Positions 56,191 through 64,000 of a DNA stretch of 64,000 bases are shown piece by piece. Made by a program: the position numbers and the translations under genes. Where the stretch lies: contig CM070580.1 of the NCBI GenBank assembly GCA_036346355.1, positions 63,504,854 through 63,568,853 on the forward strand, given 5' to 3'. Origin of the DNA: Rhipidocladum racemiflorum (Eukaryota; Streptophyta; Magnoliopsida; Poales; Poaceae). The first letter of the stretch is position 1, and the number at the start of each line of letters is the position of its first letter. The notes below the pieces were generated by a model, which worked only from the letters and a program-made list of their open reading frames with translations, ran no database searches and had not been told where the DNA came from.

Positions 56191-56670
56191 CTAGAAACGC
56201 AAGCGTGGCGCACGCCGCGCGCGTGAACGAAAAATATTTTTTGTTTTTTTTCCGGAGAAAAAACAGACCACGGAAACATTTTTCCCATGCTCCGGATAGT
56301 AAACGGACCATGAGAATATTTTTTTTCGGGAAAAACGGAGAAAGGACCAGGACGAAAAGTACAGGGACCTATTTGTTACAATTTTGGACTTGTTCGCTAT
56401 TTCGAATAAGTGAGAAAGGACTCGTTCGCAATTCGTATTTAACGGGAGGCTCTTTGTGTAAAACAGCAAACGAAGGACCTAAACGCGAATCGGGAAAAAT
56501 ATTTTACACTCACAGAAAATCACAAAGAACTTATTCGTAAACGGAAAGGACCTATCCGTAATTCCAAAGAACCGGAGGCTTTTTTTTACAAAAAAAAAAG
56601 GGAGAGAGAGTGGGTGGGGGTGAGGTGGCAACGCGAGCATCCAGGAAACCTTATAGGAATATAGAGTTGA
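56191..56670 (-). mobile_element. Helitron, upstream of the phosphatase gene
   Basis: Minus-strand 3' end CTAG at 56191-56194 next to host A (56190). An 18-nt hairpin gcgtggcgcacgccgcgc (56203-56220) lies 8 nt away, the standard Helitron 3' structure. The body (ttcgggaaaaacggagaaag, gggacctatttgtta, and so on) is shared with the elements at 58905-60176 and 61131-62611. The 5' end near 56670 is uncertain. It ends about 200 bp upstream of the phosphatase ATG. Confidence 0.7.
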
Positions 56671-56754
56671 GTATACTCGCCCAACGCCTTCAAAATCATC
56701 CTCGTCTTGCATCGCTCGACGCAGCCGCTTCCCGTGTTCTCTTCCCCACCGTGC

Positions 56755-56760
56755 TATATA
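56755..56760 (+). promoter_or_regulatory. Possible TATA box of the phosphatase gene
   Basis: tatata within gtgctatatagcc, 120 bp upstream of the ATG at 56880, a reasonable position if the leader is about 90 nt. No transcript evidence. Confidence 0.45.
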
Positions 56761-56879
56761 GCCAACCAGAGACGCGTGCGAGGGCGAGAGAGCTCCTGGC
56801 CGTAGCAGCGAGGCGAGCGATCCAGGACAGGAATCAACAAATCCGCTCTCTAATCGCAGAGGCGAGAGCTTGGGAGGGC

Positions 56880-59800
56880 ATGGCGGAGGAGCAGTTCCTG
56901 GCTGTCGCGGTGGACGCCGCCAAGAACGCCGGAGAGGTACCCCTCGTCCTCCTCCTCCTGGGCCACCAACCCGATCCATCCCTCCCTCACGGATTCTCTG
57001 CCTTTCTTTTAATTTTTGTTCTTGACCCGACTGCTCAATGCTCATGATGGATTCTTTGATTTCTTGCCACTATATCCGCTCCTTCCGCGACCGATTTGTG
57101 CTCTGGGCAGATCATCCGCAAGGGCTTTTACCAGACCAAGAATGTGGAGCACAAGGGCCAGGTCTCTTCTTCCTCCCCCTTGTTGCTGTTGCTGCCGCTT
57201 TTTGCCTTCGATTGGATTCGGATTTGGTAATCATGGTGCTACGCATTGTTGTTGCAGGTGGATTTGGTGACGGAAACGGACAAGGCCTGCGAGGATCTCA
57301 TCTTCAACCATCTCCGCAAGCACTACCCGGACCACAAGTTCATCGGCGAGGAGACGTCCGCGGCGCTCGGCGCGACCGCCGACCTCACCGACGAGCCCAC
57401 CTGGATCGTCGACCCCCTCGACGGCACCACCAATTTCGTCCACGGGTAGTGATATTTTCTATTCTGTACATTCGAGAGGGGTCCTTCCTTCATTGTGCGT
57501 TCCTCTTCTCATGTCAAGATTGTGCGTGTCCTTCACATTGCAGCTTCCCATTTGTGTGCGTCTCGATTGGCCTCACCATTGGGAGGATTCCTACCGTTGG
57601 AGTCGTGTACAACCCTATCATGAACGAGGTGAAAACAGATTCTATATTTGATTTATTTGTGGAGCATTGCATTGCATGGAAGGATGTGTACTTTTCCCCT
57701 CTATAAGACTTGTATTCTTATGAGCAATGCGTGCTTGATTGTTCATGTAAACCCCAATTCTCACAATATGATCTGTGGCACCCACATAATTCTGTAGCGT
57801 CTAATTTTGTGTTATTTCTTCAATTAGCTCTTCACGGCTGTTCGTGGAAAAGGTGCTTTCCTCAATGGTTCTCCAATCAAAAGTAAGCACTTTATTTTGT
57901 TTCATTAGGTCATGATATGTTGGCAATCAATACAAGAAACATGGCACACTTACGCAATTTCTTTTTCCATTTGGTTGTGCTAATTTCAATATACAAATCT
58001 TTCATGTGCAGCATCATCTCAAGACGAGCTGATGAAAGCCCTTCTGGTAACAGAGGTAGGTGACATTGTAAATTTATTCCATGTACTTCGCACATTGAAC
58101 CAGAAACAATATCATACTTTGCGATATAAGTCTGTTTTGATGATAAATGTTTGAAGAAACTCAATTGCTGGCTTGCTGCTACTTTCTTAAGATTTCATCA
58201 CAACAATCTCAAACAATGTTGGGACAAAAGGCTTAAAACGCCACTACGCACTGGTGCCTCAAGAGGCCTCCGTTGGGGATGTGTCCAAACCATCTCAAAC
58301 GATGTTGGACAAACTTTTTTAGTTGGTGCTATCCCAGCCCTATCACGTATATTGCGGATTCGATCTCGCCTTCTATGATCACAGATCAACCGCATCTCTG
58401 CTACGCTCATCTTTTGTGCATATTGTCGTTTTATTGCCCAATATTCCACTCCATACAGCATAGCAGGTCTGATCGTTGTCCTATAGAACTTGCCCTTTAA
58501 CTTTTGAGTGACCTTTCTATCATATAGGACACCATATGCTGGCGCCATTCCACTCACCCCGCTCGTATCATGTGGCTCACGTCTTCAATCTCATCGTCAC
58601 TCTAGCGTGGTCCTAAATATCGAAACGTTTCCTTTTTGGACACTACTTTTTCTGTCCAAACCAACATCTTCATCATCTGTCATGGTTATTCAATTCCAAC
58701 GTGCAATTAATATTGCACACTCGCGTAAGTTGGTTTAGATGAACATAATTGTGTCAATATCATGTTGACTGGCTTTTGTGGATTGTTCCACATCTTTGTT
58801 TAGAAACACAGATCAAAGTCTTGAAATTATCATATCAACAGAATGCTTCAACATAAGCTAAGCTGCTAATTTTCTGCCTTCCTGTTGGAGTGGGAGTATG
58901 GACACTTTTTTGTTGGTATATAAATATAAACTCCCCTTATAGGGGAAGAAATTGGGAGCCAACCGGCCACCCCACGTGTCAACGGTTTTTTTGCGAAAAG
59001 CCCCCCCGGTTTCTTCGAAATTACGTCCAGGTCCTTGCGCGATTTTACGTGAGAGGAAAATATTTTTCCCGGATCGCGTTTAGGTCCCTGGTTTGCCGTT
59101 TTACATAGAGGACCTCCCGTTAAGTGTGAATCGCGAGCGAGCCCTTTCCTAATTTTTCAAAATAGCGAACAGGTCCAAAATTATAACAAATAAGTCCTCG
59201 CGCTTTACGTTCGGGTCCTTTCTCCGTTTTGTCCGAAAAAAATGTTTTCGGGGTCCGTTTTTTCTTCAGAGCATGCGAAAAATATTTTCGGTAGCCGTTT
59301 TTCCAAAAAAAAAATTGTAAAACCGTTTCCTTTCTCCGTTTTGCCCGAAAAAAATGTTTTCGTGATCAGTTTTCCCTCCGGGGCATGGGGGAAATGTTTT
59401 CGGTGGCTATTTCCCCCAAAAAAAATTGGGAGACCGTTTCCTTTATCCGTTTTGTCCGAAAAAAAAAATTCGTCGTTCGATTTTTCTCCGGAGCATGGGA
59501 AAAATGTTTTCGTTAGCCGTTTTTCCAAAACAAAAAATATGGAAAACCGTTCCCTTTCTCCGTTTTGCCCGGAAAAAATGTTTTCGTGATCCGTTTTTCC
59601 TCCGGAGCATGGGGAAGATGTTTTCGGTGGCTATTTCCCCACAAAAAAATATGGAAAGCCGTTTTCTTTCTCCGTTTTGCCTGAAAAAAATATTTTCGTG
59701 AACCGTTTTTTCTCCGGAGCATGGAAAAAATGTTTTCGTTGGTCGTTTCCCCACAAAAAAAATATAAATTCGTTTTTCGTCCGTCGTTTCTCCGTTTTTT

Positions 59801-61071
59801 CCCGCTTTTCCTCATTTTTCACGGGAAAATAAGCGCATAGGGTGTTAAACTCGGCATCTAAAGTTCATTTTGCGGCTCAATCTCTGATATTTTAAAGACA
59901 TGTATTATTGCCCGTTGACCGCATAAAGTGTTAAACTCGGCGTCTATAGTTTTTTATTTTGGTTTGGGATATAATATTTGTCGGAACATGTATTATTCTT
60001 TTTTCCCCCAAAAAAGAGCCGTTGTTTCGCTGGTTCGTCGATGGTTCTTACCTAGCGTCTTTTTTTCAAGAAATACCCAAGCGAACAAAAAAAACTCGGA
60101 GATTCCTGCCTCTTTTTAGAGATAAAATCTTGGATCAAATTTCGCACGGCGCGGCGGAGCGCGCAGCTCTCACTAGTTATCAATATAACACATGCTTGGT
60201 ATCAATATAACACATGCTTCATTGGAGAAAATTAATTTCTTTTAAGTCCCTCTTACATGAACAGTGGGCATACTTGATATAGCACACCATTGATAGCTGA
60301 AACTTGTTTTTGTTTAAATGACAAATGGGAATATGTAGCTGCGTATTGTGCATCTTTCTTAACTAATTATATTGGAAGTGAGATCTGTAATTTTTATGTT
60401 ATGAAAATTTACATCTGAAAACTTTTACTAAAAAGAATTTACAGGAAATGTTTAACTGATAACCACACCAATTGAGCAGGTTGGAACCAAAAGGGATAAG
60501 TCCACTTTGGATGAAACAACCAACAGAATCAACCAGTTTCTATTCAAGGTAAACCTTGTATCAAATATAATTATATTTTAACACATCAATAATACTCTAA
60601 CAGGGTATTCATTTTTCAGGTTAGATCTATACGAATGTGTGGCTCATTGGCCTTAAGTATGTGTGGAGTAGCCTGTGGTAGGCTTGATATGTGCTACGAG
60701 ATTGGATTTGGTGGCCCCTGGTATGGTTAACCAGATTATTAGCTGTAGTCTTGTATGGAAAATATGAACTACCTAAGCACATCTAATTGTTAATTTTTGC
60801 CTTCTAGGGATGTGGCCGCTGGAGCTCTGATTCTACAGGAAGCTGGGGGTCTTGTTTTTGATCCGTAAGTTATCAAATTTAGTCGATGATATGTCACTTG
60901 CTCTTACTATCATAATTCAATGAGTATGAGGGGTTTCTTTGATTGTGGTTTATTTCTTTCATTCTGACTTGCAGGAATGGTGGAGAGTTTGATCTGATGT
61001 CCCGAAGAATGGCAGGATCAAATGGCTACCTGAAGGAGCAGCTCATCAAAGAATTGGGAGATACAAGCTGA
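56880..61071 (+). CDS. Inositol monophosphatase / L-galactose-1-phosphate phosphatase (VTC4-type), complete
   Basis: Mg-dependent, Li-sensitive phosphatase family. Plant members hydrolyse myo-inositol 1-phosphate and L-galactose 1-phosphate, feeding inositol and ascorbate synthesis. Ten exons: 56880-56936, 57111-57161, 57258-57445, 57544-57628, 57828-57882, 58012-58055, 60480-60548, 60620-60720, 60808-60864, 60975-61071. Total 804 nt, 267 aa plus TGA, phases consistent, GT/AG throughout. Metal-binding motifs: GEET (66-69), DPLDGTTNF (88-96) and WDVAAG (217-222). Length matches the cytosolic plant enzyme, and no plastid transit peptide is evident (starts MAEEQFLAVAVDAAKNAGE). Intron 6 (58056-60479) is swollen by a LINE fragment and a Helitron. 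The 3' UTR is interrupted by another Helitron at 61131. Confidence 0.95.
58198..58557 (-). pseudogene. LINE reverse-transcriptase C-terminal fragment in phosphatase intron 6
   Basis: Minus strand encodes GVLYDRKVTQKLKGKFYRTT, then RPAMLYGVEYWAIKRQY, a SVAEMR word and ETPHPQRRP-like text (WTHPQRRPLEAPVRSG). This is the C-terminal region found at the end of many plant LINE RT proteins. It is a different LINE family from the two copies in the synthetase gene. No 3' tail or target duplication was identified. Confidence 0.75.
58905..60176 (+). mobile_element. Helitron in phosphatase intron 6
   Basis: 3' end CTAG at 60173-60176 followed by host T. The hairpin gcgcggcggagcgcgc (60149-60164) lies 8 nt before CTAG. 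The body shares gggtccctggtttgccg, ggacctcccgtta and tccgttttgcccgaaaaa-type words with the copies at 56191 and 61131, but in opposite orientation to them. The 5' end near 58905 (tataaatataaactcc) lacks a clear TC. Contains a five-unit minisatellite. Confidence 0.7.
59219..59780 (+). repeat. Five-copy minisatellite, unit about 112 bp
   Basis: Units start with ttt(c/a)tccgttttg at 59219, 59331, 59442, 59555 and 59667. Each contains gaaaaaaatgttttcg, a ccggagcatgg word and a second ttttcg(g/t)tggc word, then an A-run. Open frames in both directions are a product of the repeat, not genes. Confidence 0.9.
60178..60219 (+). repeat. 22-bp direct repeat next to the Helitron end
   Basis: tatcaatataacacatgctt occurs at 60178-60197 and again at 60200-60219, immediately after the Helitron CTAG and the host T at 60177. 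Confidence 0.85.
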
Positions 61072-61130
61072 ACAAGCTATTCCTTGTCATGAAGTAGAAT
61101 AAGAATGGGTTGCCCCATCAATAAATACTA
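61072..61130 (+). other. Phosphatase 3' UTR, proximal part
   Basis: 59 bp between the stop codon and the Helitron, with an aataaa word at 61119-61124 (caataaatac). If used, transcripts could end near or inside the Helitron. Confidence 0.55.
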
Positions 61131-62611
61131 CTAGGCAGAATGTGCGGCGCATGCCGCACCGTGTAAAATTTACTCTATTTTTAAAAAAAAATTGTAGGAG
61201 GAACTAAACATATTTTTTTCGGAGCGATCTTAACACTATACGTTTACCGGTGAATAATACATTTTCCAAAAAATATTATAGATCGAGTTGCAAAAAAAAC
61301 TATAGAGATACAACTGTATACATATGTTTCTTATTCCGAAAAATATCAGAAATCGAGTTACAAAAAAAATAGAGAGATATAGTTACACACATATTTCTTT
61401 TAACGAATTTGGTTAACACTTTATTATTACCCGTTAACTTTCTTTTTGTCGAGTTTAACACTATGCGTTAATCGAGTAATAATACATGTTCCGAAAAATA
61501 TTAGAGATGCCAACCTTCTTTTGTCGAGTTTAACAATCTATGCGTTCACCGAGTAATAATACATATTTCGAAAAATATTAGAGATCGAGTTGGGAAAAAA
61601 GTGTAGAGATTAAAGATCGAGTTGGGAAAAAAAATCTAAAGATAGAACTATACACATATATCTGTTGATGAAAATATTTTTCCTGGGAAAAACGAAGAAA
61701 GAACTTAGACATATATCTGTTTTGACGAATTTGGTTAACACTTTATCATTACCCGGCAAACCTCCTTTTGTCGAGTTTAATACTCTATATGTCAACCGGG
61801 TGATAATACATGTTCCGAAAAATATTAGAGATGCCAACCTTCTTTTATCGAGTTTAACACTATATGCGTTCACCGAGTAATAATATATGTTTTGAAAAAT
61901 ATTAGAGATCGAGTTGGGAAAAAAATCTAGAGATAGAGCTGTACACATATTTCTATTAACGAATTTTTTTTTTCGGGGAAAACGGAGAAAGGACCTAGAC
62001 GTAAGGGTTGGGGACCTATTTGTTATATTTTTAGACCTAATCGCTATTATGAAAAATTAGAAAAAGGCTCGTTCGAGATTCGTATTTAGTGGGGGGCTTT
62101 GCCGTAAAGTAACGAACCAGGGACCTAAACGTAATCTGGAAAAAAAATTTATACTCACAAAAAATCGCAAAGGATCTCTCTGTAATTCACAGGGACCTAT
62201 CCGTAATTAGAGAAAAGTGAGGGACCTTTTTGCAAAATGGCATGAGGGGTGAGGTGGATGGGCTTAGAGCTCTCCAATTCTTTCCCCTTTGATAGATAGT
62301 ATGAGGACCTGGACGTAAGGGTTGGGGACCTATTTGTTATATTTTTGGACCGATTATGAAAAATTAGAAAAAGGCTCGTTCGAGATTCGTATTTAGCGGG
62401 GCGCTTTGCCGTAAAGTATCGAACCAAGGACCTAAACGTAATTTGGAAAAAAAATGTATACTCACAAAAAATTGCAAAGGACCTCTCTGTAATTCACAGG
62501 GAACTATCCGTAATTAGAGAAAAGTGAGGGACCTTTTTGCAAAATGGCATGAGGGGTGAGGTGGATGGGCTTAGAGCTCTCCAATTCTTTCCCCTTTGAT
62601 AGATAGTATGA
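61131..62611 (-). mobile_element. Helitron in the phosphatase 3' UTR
   Basis: Minus-strand 5' end TCATACTATCTATC (62611) and 3' end CTAG (61134-61131). A perfect hairpin gtgcggcgcatgccgcac (61142-61159) lies 7 nt from CTAG. It is inserted between host A (61130) and T (62612). 1481 bp, no coding. Contains repeated tcgagtttaaca...gagtaataatac units of about 90 bp (61200-61960) and a 5'-end duplication (61991-62611). Confidence 0.85.
61991..62611 (-). repeat. Tandem duplication of the Helitron 5' end
   Basis: 61991-62304 and 62305-62611 are near-identical direct copies, each ending gatagatagtatga, the Helitron 5' terminus in reverse complement. The element therefore carries two 5' ends. Confidence 0.85.
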
Positions 62612-62960
62612 TATCAGGGCAAATTTCTATGTTGTGCTACATAAATGGCAGGCATCTTGCGCCACCATCTCCGCTACTGCTGTGGTGATGAATGTCGTGA
62701 TGCTTTTCTAATCAGATCAACCAGTGCACAGCCGTCAGTTGCACGACATGATGCTACTGTATTGAGATCCTCTGACATCGAATTCTCTGACGTTGGGTCA
62801 CTGACACGTGGGGCCCATGTGCAGTGACCCAACGTCACTGACGTCGACGTCAGAGGAACCACTTCCGATGCTACTGGTGGCAATTTGGCAACTCATCTAG
62901 CACCCAACAAAGGAAGGAAGGAGAGTGCCAGCGGCTGTTCCGTTGGGGGAATAATTGCTG
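62612..62960. other. Flank beyond the phosphatase Helitron
   Basis: Continues the host sequence after the insertion, with tgacacgtggggcccatg and inverted gtgacccaacgt words near 62800-62860. A 60-codon open frame from 62645 has no recognised similarity. It may be distal 3' UTR or intergenic DNA. Confidence 0.4.
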
Positions 62961-63089
62961 CTTTGCCTCGAAGTTGACGTGCAATTGATCATTTCGCCCA
63001 TGATATCTCATTGATATGTGGGTCCTGAGGCCATATGTCAGTGAAATATATAGGACAAATGATCAATTGCACATCAACTTTGGGACAAA
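62961..63089. mobile_element. 130-bp fold-back MITE
   Basis: aagttgacgtgcaattgatc (left) and gatcaattgcacatcaactt (right) are inverted copies around a short AT-rich centre. No coding. Confidence 0.75.
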
Positions 63090-63090
63090 T

Positions 63091-64000
63091 TGTGACGGAC
63101 CGCCCTTTTCAGGGAGGCCGCTTAATTACCACTACGGTTACCCAGGAAGATTAACCGCAGGGAACCAAATGTACATTACCAGGTTAACATCCAAAAGCAT
63201 CAGTTTTAAGCAAAGTAGGGTCTAATGACCAGAGTTTACAATAGCGCGGCAAGCACAAATCATAGTCTTTACAACACAAAAGCACTCCACAGGCAGTTTG
63301 AGCGAAGATCGAGACTAAAACCACACGGTGTCGCCGTCTACGACTTCTTGGAACTCTCCGGCATCTTGATACTCTAAAATGGGTTAATTAAGCAAGAGTG
63401 AGTACTACAACGTACTCAACAAGCCACACAGTGAAGCCTGATTTACCACATGCAAGGATAACAAGAGATAGCCATATGTCTTATTTGGTGTATGCAAGTT
63501 TTCATAATATTTGACATTTCATTTAAAACACAAACCATAATAATATGAATAAAAGGGGGTTTCCAAAGTTATCCACTTCCATACTTGTTAATCCAAAAAA
63601 AACTACTTGAGCTTAAGTTCGGGATTCACCCCATTTTAACTCAGCTTCATTTACCGGAAGCACGGCGTATTCGAATACCATTTGATTCACTCTGTAGAGG
63701 TGTTCAGCTTTACCCACAAGATTCCACGATCGTTATGCCACGCGATTAACATGCAACTTTTATGCATGCGGCCGGATCGAGGTTATCATAGCTTTTCGTT
63801 GGATCTTTCCCCTTTAGCCCCTATCCGGTAGAGTTTCGGTCCACATTAACCCGGGGTCCCCACTGGCCAGAGTGGAGTTCGCGACCCCGTTTACTGTGGA
63901 CGCCTACCGTTGTGAACCCGTAATGCCACACTTTTCTTGTGCACATTTCCGTTTCACCCCCATAATCGCGGACCATCTCCCATACCGGGAAGGTAACCCT
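63091..64000. repeat. LTR-like repeat, partial (runs off the window)
   Basis: Starts tgtgacggaccgcccttttc. Non-coding, with the same general character (long stretches of diverse non-coding sequence, acaacgtactcaacaagcc) as grass gypsy LTRs. No partner or target duplication in the window; the identity is inferred. Confidence 0.45.

Noticed and set aside
59205..59822. Phe/Lys-rich frames on both strands in intron 6
   Set aside because: They repeat every 112 bp in step with the minisatellite and are not genes.
62645..62827. A 60-codon frame after the phosphatase gene
   Set aside because: No similarity seen, and the end lies in a gacacgtggggccc-type repeat.
1..64000. CRISPR arrays, bacterial operons, tRNA or rRNA genes
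   Set aside because: Regular repeats present are minisatellites or transposon duplications. No cloverleaf or rRNA core sequence was recognised, and the genes are intron-rich and plant-like.

Overview
This window is nuclear DNA of a flowering plant and almost certainly a grass. The genes have short exons with GT/AG introns. The translated proteins read as grass lysyl-tRNA synthetase, SMUBP-2-type helicase and inositol/galactose-1-phosphate phosphatase. The surrounding transposons (Tat, Reina-like and SIRE-like LTR elements, LINEs, Helitrons, hAT elements) are typical of medium to large grass genomes. The species cannot be fixed from the sequence alone.

Layout. (1) 1-15000, minus strand: the 5' two thirds of a cytosolic lysyl-tRNA synthetase gene. 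Ten exons are readable; the rest lies beyond the left edge. Two LINEs of one family sit antisense in its introns (77-5172 and 7427-12780), each with its own target-site duplication. The first carries two head-to-tail Helitrons. (2) 15008-17510: a 2.5 kb hAT-like element whose 8-bp target duplication includes the A of the synthetase ATG. (3) 17511-19988: a fold-back duplication. The ancestral head-to-head pair (synthetase 5' end, shared promoter, helicase 5' end) is present once in each orientation, so helicase and synthetase exon fragments surround a complete helicase gene. (4) 20071-33522, plus strand: an intact 15-exon SMUBP-2-like helicase gene (648 codons). Its tenth intron holds a 6.3 kb Reina-like LTR element, which itself holds a 792-bp hAT element. 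(5) 33523-56600: a gene-free block with fold-back MITEs, the 3' end of a SIRE-like copia element with an extra ORF, a Tat-lineage gypsy element with two RNase H regions and an antisense ORF, a 3.0 kb solo LTR and AT-rich and GC-rich repeats. (6) 56880-61071, plus strand: a complete 10-exon inositol monophosphatase/VTC4-type gene (267 aa). Related Helitrons lie next to its promoter, in intron 6 and in its 3' UTR. (7) 62612-64000: flanking DNA, a small MITE and the start of another LTR-like repeat.

How it fits together. The three host genes are housekeeping genes for tRNA charging, nucleic-acid unwinding and myo-inositol/ascorbate synthesis. The most interesting part is the rearranged promoter region. 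The synthetase has been separated from its promoter by a transposon. The intact helicase keeps only about 80 bp of promoter sequence. A second full bidirectional promoter drives a two-exon synthetase fragment directly into the intact helicase, with compatible reading phase. An inverted repeat with arms of about 1.08 kb could produce hairpin RNA matching both genes.
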